NCBI RefSeq assembly: GCF_002556635.1 | Contig: NZ_MWMO01000001.1 | Coordinates: 434,001 to 498,000 of the forward strand | DNA length: 64,000 bases | Direction of reading: 5' to 3' | Source of the DNA: Novosphingobium sp. PC22D | GTDB lineage: Bacteria; Pseudomonadota; Alphaproteobacteria; Sphingomonadales; Sphingomonadaceae | In this document: one piece after another, positions 16,500 to 25,510 of the stretch | Numbering within the stretch: the first letter of the stretch is position 1 | How the letters are laid out: every line of letters begins with the position of its first letter | The notes under the pieces: model-generated | The model's database searches: none | What the model was told of the DNA's origin: nothing | The model's input: only the letters and a program-made list of their open reading frames with translations | Program-made: the position numbers and the translations under genes

Positions 16500-17180
16500 C
16501 TAGGGCGCTTCCGGCATCTCGTTCCGGGCGGGGGCCGGCTCCGGCGCCTCGACCCGCCGCGCCGAGACGATCTTGACCGGGTTTTCGATCATCTGGCCCT
16601 TCAGTGCGCCTTCGCCCTTGGTGGCCGAGAGCGGTGCGTCCCAGATGGCGCGGACCACGTCCATGCCTTCGACGACATGGCCGAAGGCGGCAAAGCCCGC
16701 GCGAGTCTCCGGATCGTCGCTCTCGGGATCGGCGTCGAGGCCGGGCATGTCCGAGACCATGATGCTGAAATCGCCGGTGCCGGTGCCCGGCGCGAAGCGG
16801 GCGAGCGAGATCGTGCCGGCCTTGTGCAGCACGCCGGTCTCGCTGGTCGGCTCATGCGCGACCGGGGGGAAGGCGCGGGTCGGGGTTCCGGCGATCCCGC
16901 CCTGGATCAGGCCGTTGGGCTGCTCGCCCCAGTCGAGGTGCATCGAGCGGTAGAACGCGGTGCCGTCGAACCGCTCGGCATCGACATACTTGAGAAAGTT
17001 CGCCGTGGTGAGCGGCGCGCGGGTTTCCTCAAGGTCGAGGGTGATCGTGCCGGCGGTGGTCTCGATCGCGACGTAGACATCTGCGGCGGCCGATGCGGCG
17101 TCAGGCGCAGCGGGAGAATTGGAGGCGGGCGGCGCCGCGGCTAGCAGCAGCGGAGCGACAAGCGCGAATCGTTTCATCAT
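16500..17180 (-). CDS. Exported cyclophilin-type peptidyl-prolyl cis-trans isomerase
   Basis: A 226-residue precursor with a signal peptide (MMKRFALVAPLLLAAAPPAS) and an Ala/Pro-rich linker before the cyclophilin fold that starts VYVAIETTAGTITLDLEE near residue 34. Conserved segments are FDGTAFYRSMH, LIQGG and the MSDMPGLD / FAAFGHVVEGMDVVRAI region. In typical cyclophilins the active-site Arg is in FHR; here FYRS retains it. It should assist folding of periplasmic proteins. Tandem ATGs at 17180 and 17177 are both possible starts. The C-terminal Pro-rich tail is about 20 residues. Confidence 0.87.
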   Translation of the reverse strand: MMKRFALVAPLLLAAAPPASNSPAAPDAASAAADVYVAIETTAGTITLDLEETRAPLTTANFLKYVDAERFDGTAFYRSMHLDWGEQPNGLIQGGIAGTPTRAFPPVAHEPTSETGVLHKAGTISLARFAPGTGTGDFSIMVSDMPGLDADPESDDPETRAGFAAFGHVVEGMDVVRAIWDAPLSATKGEGALKGQMIENPVKIVSARRVEAPEPAPARNEMPEAP

Positions 17181-17257
17181 CGCGCCATCTTGGCGCAAGC
17201 GAGCCGGTGAGCGCCAGAGGGCAAAGCGAACGCCTTGTCCGCTTTGCCGCGCGGCGA

Positions 17258-17515
17258 TCAGCAGGCTTCGGCGCGGAAATGCTCGACGATGCGATCGTCG
17301 ATCGGCTCCTTGAAGGTCGCCGAGCAGTGGCCGTCGCAGTCGCGGCTGATGCAGGTCGCGGCAAAGGGGCCCATGGCGCCGATCCACAGCGCGAAATCGT
17401 GATCGAGATTCGCCGAGGCGCTTTCGAGCCAGAGCTCGCAACTGCTGCCGCCAAGTTGGGAGATCATGGCCGCCGCCGATGCGGACGCGCCGACGCATTC
17501 ACCGTAGATGGGCAT
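17258..17515 (-). CDS. Small cysteine-rich hypothetical protein
   Basis: An 85-codon frame starting MPIYGECVGASAS with seven cysteines, including a CISRDCDGHC cluster near residues 55-64. No signal peptide, membrane segment or familiar domain is visible. The ribosome site before ATG 17515 is weak. It lies 77 nt upstream of the peptidyl-prolyl isomerase gene in the same orientation and could be its operon partner. The amino-acid composition looks natural rather than like a reverse-strand shadow, but no homology was recognised, so the call is tentative. Confidence 0.45.
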   Translation of the reverse strand: MPIYGECVGASASAAAMISQLGGSSCELWLESASANLDHDFALWIGAMGPFAATCISRDCDGHCSATFKEPIDDRIVEHFRAEAC

Positions 17516-17688
17516 TGATTCGATTCCGTCCTGCGCCCTTCGGCCTTCTGTTATAGCTCTTTTTCGCCGTTCCCGGCCGGTGAAGGCCCTTGGCCCGTCA
17601 CCGCGTTACTCCATATACGCCACTCATGTTAATAGGGTTTCCGTACGGCTAAGGATTTGTGACAGTCGATGCGTTCCCCGCGTGACCC

Positions 17689-19098
17689 TCACTCCGCTTC
17701 GAGCGGCGCGGCATCCTCGCTGACCGGATTGGCGAGCACGGCGATGAAATCGTCGGTCCACTTGCCGACGTGCTCGTCGCGCACCGAGGCCAGCAGCGCC
17801 GCGTGGCGCTCCTTGCGCTCGGCCAGCGGCATGTCGATCGCGTGCTTGATCGTCTCGCTCACTTCGTCCGCGCTCATCGGATTGACCAGCAGCGCATCGG
17901 AAAGCTGGAGCGCGGCGCCGGCGAAGCGTGAGAGGATAAGAACCCCCGGATCGTCGGGATTCTGGGCCGCGACGTATTCCTTGGCAACCAGGTTCATGCC
18001 GTCGCGCAGAGGGGTCACCAGCCCGATGTCGGCGGCGCGGTAGAAGCCGGCAAGCTCGGTGCGGGGATAGCCGCGGTTGACGTAGCGGATCGGCACCCAG
18101 GCGACATCGGCATGCGCGCCGTTGATATGACCGGCCTTGCGCTCGAGGTCCTCGCGGATCTGCTGGTAGCTGGCCACGTCGCCACGCGAAGGCGGCGCGA
18201 TCTGGAGCATGACCACGTCCTTGGCCATGTCGGGATTGACCGTCAGAAAGCGCCCGAAGCTGTCGAGCCGTTCGCCCAGGCCCTTCGAATAGTCGAGCCG
18301 GTCGACGCCGATCAGAACCTTGCGCCCACGGGTGGACTTGCGCAGCTTCTCGTAGGCGGCCGTCGCCTCGGGGCTGTTCGCGCCCTCGACGAAATCGTCG
18401 TAGTCGATGCCGATCGGGAAGGCCCTGGCGTAGACGGTGCGCCCCTCGTACTCGATCGAGCCGTCGTCCGAGACCGGGAGTTCGAGTTCCTTGCGCACGT
18501 AGTGGAGGAAGCTTTCGAGCCACTCCTCGGTCTGGAACCCGATCACGTCGCAAGCGAGCATCGAGGTCACGAGCCGCTCGTGGAACGGCAGCGTAACCAG
18601 CAGCCGCGCCGGCGGCCAGGGCGTGTGGAGGAACAGCCCGATCTGGTTCTTCAGACCCTTCTGCCGCAGCAGCGAAGCCAGCGGAAGCAGATGGTAGTCG
18701 TGAATCCACACGAGGTCGTCCTGCTCGATCAGCGGGGCGACGTTGTCGGCGAAGCGCGCGTTCACGCGTTCGTATCCCTCGCCAAAGTTGCGGTCGTACT
18801 CGGTCAGGTCGATGCGGTAGTGGAACAGCGGCCAGAGCGTCCGGTTGGCATAACCGTTGTAGTATTCGTCGACGTCCTGCGCTTCGAGATCGATCGTCGC
18901 GGTGGTGACGCCGGCGTTGCGCTGGACGTCGAGATGGCCGGTGAATTCGTCGGTCTCCTGTCCCGACCAGCCGAACCAGATACCGCCGTATTCTCGCAGC
19001 GCCGCCGAGAGCGCGACCGCCAGTCCGCCCTGCGCGCCTTTCGCGCCCATGGGATTGGGAACCGAAACGCGGTTCGAGATGACAATCAATCTGCTCAT
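17689..19098 (-). CDS. otsA: Alpha,alpha-trehalose-phosphate synthase (UDP- or ADP-glucose dependent)
   Basis: A GT20 glycosyltransferase of 469 residues that makes trehalose-6-phosphate. The N-terminus RLIVISNRV, the MGAKGAQGGLAVAL loop, WIHDYHLLPLA near residue 130, the GVDRLDYSKGL block near 260 and the PLRDGMNLVAKEYVAAQ donor-site motif near 360 are all diagnostic. ATG 19098 has AGGGGAAA shortly upstream and begins the conserved N-terminus. It is the last gene of the otsB-GH15-otsA operon, 86 nt after the glycosidase gene. Confidence 0.95.
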   Translation of the reverse strand: MSRLIVISNRVSVPNPMGAKGAQGGLAVALSAALREYGGIWFGWSGQETDEFTGHLDVQRNAGVTTATIDLEAQDVDEYYNGYANRTLWPLFHYRIDLTEYDRNFGEGYERVNARFADNVAPLIEQDDLVWIHDYHLLPLASLLRQKGLKNQIGLFLHTPWPPARLLVTLPFHERLVTSMLACDVIGFQTEEWLESFLHYVRKELELPVSDDGSIEYEGRTVYARAFPIGIDYDDFVEGANSPEATAAYEKLRKSTRGRKVLIGVDRLDYSKGLGERLDSFGRFLTVNPDMAKDVVMLQIAPPSRGDVASYQQIREDLERKAGHINGAHADVAWVPIRYVNRGYPRTELAGFYRAADIGLVTPLRDGMNLVAKEYVAAQNPDDPGVLILSRFAGAALQLSDALLVNPMSADEVSETIKHAIDMPLAERKERHAALLASVRDEHVGKWTDDFIAVLANPVSEDAAPLEAE

Positions 19099-19184
19099 CG
19101 TATTTCCCCTGCCGGCGAACGTGCGCCTCGCAAGCGATCCGCCCTCGCCCGCAGCGTCCACGGGTCGACCGCGCCCGGACGCAC

Positions 19185-20981
19185 CTAGCGCCAGTCTCTC
19201 CAGGATCGCGACAAGAGACCGGCGCAGTTTATTATTCCTACAAGCGAATAGGTCTGGGGAAAGTTCCCCCACAGCTCGCCGGTTTCGAAGTCCATGTCTT
19301 CGGACAGCAAGCCGGACTTGGTGCGATGGGCGAGCATCGCCTCGAACAGCGTCTTGGCTTCTTCGTCGCGTCCATCGAGGTGCAGCGCCTCGATCAGCCA
19401 GAACGTGCAGATGTTGAACGCGGTCTCGGGCAGGCCGAAGTCGTCTTCGTTGGCATAGCGCAGCATGTGTTCGCCGCGCCGCAAGACCTTCTCGACTGCC
19501 TGAAGCGTCGCCTGGAAACGCGGATCGTCGGGTTTGACGTAACGCAGTTCGACCATCTGCAGCAGGCTCGCGTCGAGTTCCCTGCCGCCGAAGCTGGCGG
19601 CGTAGTGGCCGCCTTCCGCATCCCAGGCGCCCTCTTCGATGTTCCTGGAGATCGCATCGGCGCGCTGGCGCCACAGTGTCTGCCGATCGGTCAGGCCAAG
19701 ACGTTCGGCGGCATTGGCGAGGCGGTCGCAGGCGGCCCAGCACATCACGCTGGAATAAGTGTGCACCGCGGCGCGGGTGCGCAGTTCCCACAGACCGGCA
19801 TCTGGTTGGTCATGCAGCTTCCAGGCCATCTCGCCGACCTTCTCGAGGCTGGTGAAATCGTCTTCGTTGGCCATGCGCAGCAGGCGCTTGTCGGAAAAGG
19901 CCTGGATGTTCGGGATGATGATCTGGCCGTAGCAGTCGTTCTGGAGCTGGTAGTAGGCGGCATTGCCGATGCGCACCGGGCCCATGCTGCGGTAGCCGGG
20001 CAGGCACTCGGCCTCCCACTCGATGATCTCCTTGGCGCCGCTCACTGCGTAGAGCGGTTGGATCACGCCCGCATCGGCGTCGTCGACGAGGTTGCGCAGG
20101 TACGACAGGTATTTCTCGAGCACGTCGAGCGCGCCCAGCCGGTTGAGCGCCTGGACCGTGTAATAGGCGTCACGGATCCAGCAGTAGCGGTAGTCCCAGT
20201 TGCGCCCGGTCTCACCGTCCTTCACCGCGTGTTCGGGGATCGAGGTGGTGAGCGCCGCGACGATCGCGCCGGTTTCCTCGTGCTGGCACAGCTTGAGCGT
20301 GATCGCGGCGCGGATCACCGCATCCTGCCAGTCCATCGGCGTCGCCAGGCCGCGCACCCAGTGGCGCCAGTAGCTCTCGGTCCGCTCGAGCATCGTCTCG
20401 ACCTCGCGACCGACGTTGCCCGAGAACGGTTCGTCGGGGCCGAGGTAGAAGTGCAGCGGGTTCTCGACACGGAAGTGGCGCTCGTCGAGGATATAGCCCA
20501 CCGGCGCGTCGGTGGTCAGCCGCATCGCCGAGCGGTCGTTGAGATAGCGGATGTGGTTGGTGCCGTGCGTGATCGGCGCCTGCGCGGTGCCGTAGCCGTT
20601 CATCGGCGTCAGCAGGACCTTGAGCCGCGGCGAGCCGCAGACGGGCCGCACGATGCGGATGTAGGACACCGGGCGGAACATGCGTCCCGAACGCTCGAAG
20701 CGCGGGCAGAAGCTGAAGACGTCGACCTTGCCGCCGTAGCCGTCCTCCAGCCGCGTGCGCAGGATCGGCGTGTTGCGGACGTATTCCTGGGTGGCCGAGA
20801 CCTGGTCGTCCAGCTCGAATCGCCAGGTGCCCAGTTCGTGCCCCGCTTCGCCGCGCAGAAGCGCGCAGAAGGTCGGGTCGCCGTCCACGCGCGGGACGCA
20901 GCCCCAGACGAGCGAGCCAGTGTCGTCGATCAGTCCGCTCACCTGGCAATTGCCGATCGGCCACAACTCCAGCGAACTCAT
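19185..20981 (-). CDS. GH15 family glycosidase (glucoamylase/trehalase type)
   Basis: A 598-residue protein with the GH15 layout: an N-terminal beta-sandwich domain (opening ELWPIGNCQVSGLIDDTGS) and an (alpha/alpha)6 barrel. The RNWDYRYCWIRDA block near residue 265 is the typical sugar-binding and catalytic region, and ANEDDFGLPETAFNICTFWL occurs near 530. There is no signal peptide, so it acts in the cytoplasm. Mycobacterial members of this group hydrolyse trehalose. With otsB directly upstream (stop and start share one base, TGATG) and otsA downstream, trehalose or a related glucoside is the likely substrate. Confidence 0.85.
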   Translation of the reverse strand: MSSLELWPIGNCQVSGLIDDTGSLVWGCVPRVDGDPTFCALLRGEAGHELGTWRFELDDQVSATQEYVRNTPILRTRLEDGYGGKVDVFSFCPRFERSGRMFRPVSYIRIVRPVCGSPRLKVLLTPMNGYGTAQAPITHGTNHIRYLNDRSAMRLTTDAPVGYILDERHFRVENPLHFYLGPDEPFSGNVGREVETMLERTESYWRHWVRGLATPMDWQDAVIRAAITLKLCQHEETGAIVAALTTSIPEHAVKDGETGRNWDYRYCWIRDAYYTVQALNRLGALDVLEKYLSYLRNLVDDADAGVIQPLYAVSGAKEIIEWEAECLPGYRSMGPVRIGNAAYYQLQNDCYGQIIIPNIQAFSDKRLLRMANEDDFTSLEKVGEMAWKLHDQPDAGLWELRTRAAVHTYSSVMCWAACDRLANAAERLGLTDRQTLWRQRADAISRNIEEGAWDAEGGHYAASFGGRELDASLLQMVELRYVKPDDPRFQATLQAVEKVLRRGEHMLRYANEDDFGLPETAFNICTFWLIEALHLDGRDEEAKTLFEAMLAHRTKSGLLSEDMDFETGELWGNFPQTYSLVGIINCAGLLSRSWRDWR

Positions 20982-21763
20982 CAGGGCGTTTCCTCAAGCG
21001 CGGCGTTGAGCCAGCGGTGGACGGCGGCCACGTCGGCCAGACGCCAGACGGCGGTCGTCTCGCGCATCGGGCCGACCAGAACGCCGCCGCCGCCGAAGGG
21101 CATGACCGCGCGGAAGGCGTCCTCGTCGGTCACGTCGTCGCCCGCGAAGATCGGCCGCGTGCCGGCGAATTCGGCCAGCGTCATGAAGCGCTCGACCGCG
21201 GCGCCCTTGTCCGAGCCGGGCATGACCAGTTCGACCACCATCTTGCCGTGCTTGAGGCCGAGCCCCTCGGTGCGCGCGATCCGCTCGGCCGTGTCGAGCA
21301 CCGCGTCGCGCACCGAGATATCGCTGCGATAGTGGATCGCGGCGCTGAACGGCTTGGCCTCGACCAGCAGGCCGCCCTGCGCCTCGGCCAGCGCGCGCAG
21401 GTCTGCCAGCACGCGTTCGGGCAGCGGTTCGGCAAGCGCGGAGACGACCGACGAACCGGCCTCGCGGAATTCGCCGCCGTGCGATCCGGCCATGGCGACC
21501 GCGATCGGGCCGAGGTGGCGATCGAGATCGGCGAGCGCGCGACCGCTGACGATCGCAAGGCGACCGGCGAGCTTTTCCGACAGCGCTTCGAGCATCGCGC
21601 CGAGCCCGGGCGCGACGGCGATCCGGTCGGGATGGTCGGCGATCTCGACGAGCGTGCCGTCGAAATCGAGAAACAGTGAGGTGCCGTCACGGCTCGCGAT
21701 GGGGGCGGGATCGGGCAGGAGGTGCGGGGCCAAGGTCTCGCAATCGTCGCTGTCAATTGTCAT
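20981..21763 (-). CDS. otsB: Trehalose-6-phosphate phosphatase
   Basis: A HAD-superfamily phosphatase of 260 residues. Motif I DFDGTLVEI starts at residue 33 with the nucleophilic Asp, followed by the SGRALADL segment (motif II region) near 72-79 and GDDVTDEDAF (motif III/IV) near 210. It removes phosphate from trehalose-6-phosphate to give trehalose. It is the first gene of the operon, and its stop codon overlaps the start of the GH15 gene. The 159-bp region upstream, shared with the divergent mechanosensitive channel gene, probably carries the operon promoter. Confidence 0.93.
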   Translation of the reverse strand: MTIDSDDCETLAPHLLPDPAPIASRDGTSLFLDFDGTLVEIADHPDRIAVAPGLGAMLEALSEKLAGRLAIVSGRALADLDRHLGPIAVAMAGSHGGEFREAGSSVVSALAEPLPERVLADLRALAEAQGGLLVEAKPFSAAIHYRSDISVRDAVLDTAERIARTEGLGLKHGKMVVELVMPGSDKGAAVERFMTLAEFAGTRPIFAGDDVTDEDAFRAVMPFGGGGVLVGPMRETTAVWRLADVAAVHRWLNAALEETP

Positions 21764-21922
21764 GAGCGGTCACTCTTGCACTATTCGCAGGTGCGAAACC
21801 ACCCCGTAATTCCTGCTCGCGCCTGAGCGGCCTTGCCGGGCGAGCGAGGCACCCGGTTGCCTTGGCCGGGTTCGGACGGCATGTAGCCCGCGCGACCGAG
21901 GCACGAGGAGGATCCGATCGCG

Positions 21923-23197
21923 GTGTTCGACACCATAGGCAATTTTCTGGCCGCGCATCCCTGGGCGGAGGCGCTGGCGGGCCTGGCCGGCTTGCTGCTT
22001 TTTGCCTGGCTGACGAACTGGCTGGCCAAGATCGTGACCGTTCGTCCGGTAAGCGCGGTGATCGCCCGCACGCCGCTGCGCAACGAAGCGCAGGACGCGC
22101 GCGAGCTCGTCGCGCACCTCGCCAATATCGTGCCCGCCGTCGCTATCATGAACGGCATCGCGGTCGTCGCGGGCATGCCCGACAAGGTCGTGGTGGTGGT
22201 TCAGGCGCTGACGGGCGCGTTCATCGTTTACACGATCGCGCGCGCTCTGTGCGACCTGCTCGAACTTGCCAACGACGCCTACGAGCTCAAGCCGGAGGCG
22301 GCCAGCCGGCCGATCAAGGGCTATATCCAGGTCGCCAAGATCGTGGTCTACGCGGCCGCGACGATCCTGATCGTGGCGACGCTGGTCGGCGAATCGCCGC
22401 TGATCCTGCTGTCCGGCCTGGGCGCGCTTGCCGCAGTGCTGATGCTGATCTTTCGCGACACGATCCTCTCGCTGGTCGCTTCGGTGCAACTGCGCTCGAA
22501 CGACATGCTGCGCGTGGGCGACTGGATCGAGATGCCCCAGCTCAATGCCGACGGGGATGTCATCGACATCTCGCTGCATACGGTGAAAGTGCAGAACTTC
22601 GACAAGACCGTAACGACGATCCCGACGCACCTGCTGGTTTCCGATTCGTACCGAAACTGGCGCTTCATGCGCGAGTGGGGCGGCCGGCGGATCAAGCGCG
22701 CGATCCCCATCGACCAGACGACGATCGACTTCCTGGACGTCCAGGGTTGGGAGAACCTGCGCCGGTTTCGCCTGCTCCACGAATACATGGCGGCCAAGGA
22801 GGCCGAGCTTAAGGAATGGAACGCGGCCAACGCCCGCGAAGCCGGCGACGAGCCAGTCAACAAGCGGCGGCCCACCAATATCGGCACGTTTCGCGCTTAT
22901 GTGATCGCCTACCTCAGGGCGCATCCCCACATCGCCAAGCGCGGCACCTTGCTGGTGCGCCAGCTCGAGCCTTCCGATCAGGGACTTCCGCTCGAACTCT
23001 ACTGCTTCACCGATACCATCGCCTGGGCGGAGTACGAGAGTATCCAGGCCGACATCTTCGACCACTTGCTGGCGATCCTTCCGCAGTTCGGACTGAAGGT
23101 CTTCCAGACGCCGACAGGCAACGACCTGATGGCACTCGCCCCGCCGCGCGCCGGGCCGACGGCGCAGACGGCGCCTGCCGCCGATCCGGTCGACTGA
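21923..23197 (+). CDS. MscS-family mechanosensitive channel (YbdG-like)
   Basis: A 424-residue membrane protein with about five hydrophobic segments in the first 190 residues and the MscS beta domain starting near LRSNDMLRVGDWIEMP (residue 190). The following VQNFDKTVTTIPTHLL and SYRNWRFMREWGGRRIKRAI blocks match the YbdG/miniconductance group, including its inserted charged region near 290-320. It should release solutes on hypo-osmotic shock. The start is GTG 21923 with GGAGGA 11 nt before it. It lies divergent to the trehalose operon, an osmoprotectant pathway, which is a sensible pairing. Confidence 0.88.
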   Translation: MFDTIGNFLAAHPWAEALAGLAGLLLFAWLTNWLAKIVTVRPVSAVIARTPLRNEAQDARELVAHLANIVPAVAIMNGIAVVAGMPDKVVVVVQALTGAFIVYTIARALCDLLELANDAYELKPEAASRPIKGYIQVAKIVVYAAATILIVATLVGESPLILLSGLGALAAVLMLIFRDTILSLVASVQLRSNDMLRVGDWIEMPQLNADGDVIDISLHTVKVQNFDKTVTTIPTHLLVSDSYRNWRFMREWGGRRIKRAIPIDQTTIDFLDVQGWENLRRFRLLHEYMAAKEAELKEWNAANAREAGDEPVNKRRPTNIGTFRAYVIAYLRAHPHIAKRGTLLVRQLEPSDQGLPLELYCFTDTIAWAEYESIQADIFDHLLAILPQFGLKVFQTPTGNDLMALAPPRAGPTAQTAPAADPVD

Positions 23198-23214
23198 CGA
23201 AGCCCGCGCCCGGC

Positions 23215-23772
23215 ATGCCCGCGTTCTACCTCACGCTGATCGCGGTCCTGCTCTCGGGATGGCGCGCGCGCGACCAGGCGGACATCGCCGGTCTGACGCG
23301 GGCGCAGGGCCAGCGTCCGGCGGTGCTCGTCGTCGCGATCCTCGTGAGCATCGCCACCGCCGCGCTCGCCGCCTACGCCGCGACGCTGTTCCGGCCGTTG
23401 CTACCGCCGCCCGCGCGGATCTGGTTCGTCGCCATCGCGCTCGGTCTGGCGGGCGCGGAATCGCTGGCGATCGCGCCGCGCAAGGTTCCCAGCGAGCCGA
23501 CCCGATCGCTCGGCGCGCTCGCGCTCCTGCTGCTGGCGCACCAGGTGACCGACGCGCCGCGCTTCATCACGTTCGGCCTCGCCGCGGGGATGGCGGCGCC
23601 GCTTGCCTCGGGCCTTGGCGGCGCCATCGGTGGAGCGGTTCTGGCCGGCGCGGCATGGGCTTTTCCCCAGTTCGCGATGAGCCCCGGCGCCCGCCATGCG
23701 CGCCGCGCGGTCGGCGCGCTGTTGCTCGTCGCGGCGATCATCGTGGCCTTTCGTGAAAGCGGCATACTCTGA
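23215..23772 (+). CDS. Membrane protein of unknown function
   Basis: A 185-residue protein with about six hydrophobic segments (near residues 1-15, 35-57, 67-83, 98-110, 117-150 and 163-180). Two halves have faint internal similarity (a GWRARDQ motif near 15-21 and an ESLAIAPRK motif near 81), recalling the two-repeat GDT1/UPF0016 design but without its ExGDKxQ signatures. I cannot assign a function. The gene starts 17 nt after the mechanosensitive channel gene on the same strand, so the two are probably co-transcribed. Confidence 0.65.
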   Translation: MPAFYLTLIAVLLSGWRARDQADIAGLTRAQGQRPAVLVVAILVSIATAALAAYAATLFRPLLPPPARIWFVAIALGLAGAESLAIAPRKVPSEPTRSLGALALLLLAHQVTDAPRFITFGLAAGMAAPLASGLGGAIGGAVLAGAAWAFPQFAMSPGARHARRAVGALLLVAAIIVAFRESGIL

Positions 23773-23847
23773 TCGGAATATTCGATCGTTCCGCCATCTT
23801 TTCATGCGCGTTTCCCATCACGATATCCAATCGCACCGAACGATATC
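23771..23847 (+). promoter_or_regulatory. Repeats in the dps promoter region
   Basis: Upstream of dps there is a palindrome-like GATCGGAATATTCGATC at 23771-23787 around the perfect core GAATATTC, and a direct repeat ACGATATC at 23820-23827 and 23840-23847, exactly 20 bases apart. The spacing of about two helical turns fits side-by-side regulator binding. The regulator is unknown; iron- or peroxide-responsive control would be usual for dps. Confidence 0.35.
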
Positions 23848-23876
23848 ATGCGGCACAGGACAAGGAGGCAGCAACC

Positions 23877-24335
23877 ATGAGCAGCAACGACAATTCCAAG
23901 GGCGCCCTGATCGACAGCCTTAACGGGCTGCTGGCGGACACGTTCTCGCTCTACGTCAAGACCAAGAACTTCCACTGGCACGTCAAGGGGCCTCAGTTCC
24001 ACGACCTGCACCTGCTGTTCGACACGCATGCCACCGAGGTTTTCGGCCTTGTCGACCTCATCGCCGAGCGCGTGCGCAAGATCGGCGGCACGACGCTGAC
24101 CAGCCCTTCGGCGATCGCGGCCAAGACCCAGATCAAGCCGCAGGACGACACGAGCCTCGATGCGATGGCGATGGTCAAGGAACTCTTCGACGACAACCAG
24201 ACCCTCATCGCCAGACTGCGCGAAGTGAAGGCGGCGGCCGGGGAGGCCGGCGACAACGCCACCGACGGCATGATGGACGACTGGACCGATCAGGCCGAGC
24301 AGCGCGCCTGGTTCCTGCGCGAGATTCTCGCCTGA
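23877..24335 (+). CDS. dps: DNA starvation/stationary-phase protection protein (Dps ferritin)
   Basis: A 152-residue Dps-type miniferritin, which forms a 12-subunit shell, oxidises Fe(II) with peroxide and protects DNA. The intersubunit ferroxidase residues lie in NFHWHVKGPQFHDLHLLFD (about residues 31-49) and the ensuing THATEVFGLVDLIAERVRKIGG helix. The protein lacks the Lys-rich N-terminal tail that gives E. coli Dps its DNA binding. A strong AGGAGG site lies 8 nt before ATG 23877. Confidence 0.95.
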   Translation: MSSNDNSKGALIDSLNGLLADTFSLYVKTKNFHWHVKGPQFHDLHLLFDTHATEVFGLVDLIAERVRKIGGTTLTSPSAIAAKTQIKPQDDTSLDAMAMVKELFDDNQTLIARLREVKAAAGEAGDNATDGMMDDWTDQAEQRAWFLREILA

Positions 24336-24360
24336 TCCGGCGCTTTGGCGCAAGGGGTGC

Positions 24361-24380
24361 GGCCGGTCTGCGGACCGGCC
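24361..24380. terminator. Hairpin after dps
   Basis: An 8-bp perfect stem (GGCCGGTC at 24361-24368 with GACCGGCC at 24373-24380) with a 4-nt loop lies 25 nt after the dps stop. No T-tract follows, so it may stabilise the dps mRNA end or pause polymerase rather than act as a strict intrinsic terminator. Confidence 0.35.
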
Positions 24381-24425
24381 GTCGCCCCTCCCGCTCGCCG
24401 CGTCCGCGTGCTAGGCATCGCGCTG

Positions 24426-25046
24426 ATGCCGCACATAGAGTTTATCGCAGGGGCCGACGATCTGGCGATTGCCGACTGGCTCGAAGCGCGCCTTGCCGCT
24501 GCCCTCGAAACCGCTGCCGGCGAGATCGCGGTGAGCGTTCCGGGCGGCTCGACGCCGTTCCCGATTCTTGCCGCGCTCGCGGACCGGCCGATCGCCTGGC
24601 CGCGGATCGCCGTCTGGCCGGGCGACGACCGGCTGGTCGACGAGGCGCACCCGGCCAGCAACGTCGGTCGCATTCGCGAACGGCTTGCGCCCGCCGGCGC
24701 GAAGATCGTGCCGCTTTCGGTCGACGCGCGCCCGCCGCATTTCGCGCTCGCCTGGCTCGGGATGGGCGCCGACGGCCATATAGCCTCGCTCTTCCCCAAT
24801 ACCGACCCGCGGATCGACGATCCGCGCGCGGTGCGCCGGCTGACGCCCGATCCGCTCCCACCCGAAGCGCCGTTCGACCGCGTGACGTTGACCATCCCGG
24901 CGCTGCTCGACAGCGACGAACTCGTCTTCGTCATCCGTGGCGAGGAGAAGCGCGCGGTGTTCGAGGAGGCGGCGCAAGGGCGTGGCGACCTTCCCGTCGC
25001 CCGCCTGCTCGGCGCGGCCAGCCAGCAGGTGACATGCTTCACCTGA
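24426..25046 (+). CDS. pgl: 6-phosphogluconolactonase
   Basis: A 206-residue enzyme of the NagB/Pgl fold that hydrolyses 6-phosphogluconolactone in the pentose phosphate or Entner-Doudoroff pathway. Key segments are SVPGGSTPFPILAALA near residues 39-54, WPGDDRLVDEAHPASNVG near 68-85, and the LGMGADGHIASLFPNT substrate loop near 115. It is a little shorter than average (about 230) but complete. It overlaps the following Nudix gene by 13 nt. zwf and edd are not in the window. Confidence 0.92.
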   Translation: MPHIEFIAGADDLAIADWLEARLAAALETAAGEIAVSVPGGSTPFPILAALADRPIAWPRIAVWPGDDRLVDEAHPASNVGRIRERLAPAGAKIVPLSVDARPPHFALAWLGMGADGHIASLFPNTDPRIDDPRAVRRLTPDPLPPEAPFDRVTLTIPALLDSDELVFVIRGEEKRAVFEEAAQGRGDLPVARLLGAASQQVTCFT

Positions 25047-25510
25047 TCCCGGCTCCGCTGCACAGGTTGGCGCTACGCGTGGGCAGCAGGCTCATGCGCC
25101 ATTGGCGCCGGATCGTTCGTCCGCAACTGGTCGGGGCTTCGGTGATTGTGCAGGATCCGGACGGGCCAATCCTCATGGTGCGCCATTCCTACGGCGAGGA
25201 GGCCTGGCTGTTCCCGGGCGGCGGATGCAAGCGGGGCGAGGCACCCGCCGACTGCGCGCGCCGCGAGATTCGCGAGGAACTGGGCTGCGCGATCGAGTCG
25301 CTCGAACTGATCGGGCGGCTGGACGAAACCATATCGGGTGCGCCGCATGCCGCCTTCGTATTCCACGCCCGCCTCGCCGGACCGGTCCGTCCCGACGGCC
25401 GCGAAATTCTCGAGGCGCGCTATTTCCCGCTCGACGCCTTGCCCGAACCGCTGGGGCCAGCGGTCGTGCGGCGCATCGCGCTCTTGCAGGGTTACAGCAG
25501 CGACAGTTGA
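25034..25510 (+). CDS. Nudix hydrolase
   Basis: A 158-residue pyrophosphohydrolase with a complete Nudix box: G63, E69, R77-E78 and E81-E82 within GGCKRGEAPADCARREIREE, the metal-binding core. The N-terminal 30 residues are basic and amphipathic. The substrate (a nucleoside diphosphate derivative) cannot be read from sequence. It overlaps the end of pgl and runs convergently into dinB, sharing 19 nt with the dinB 3' end. Confidence 0.88.
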   Translation: MLHLIPAPLHRLALRVGSRLMRHWRRIVRPQLVGASVIVQDPDGPILMVRHSYGEEAWLFPGGGCKRGEAPADCARREIREELGCAIESLELIGRLDETISGAPHAAFVFHARLAGPVRPDGREILEARYFPLDALPEPLGPAVVRRIALLQGYSSDS

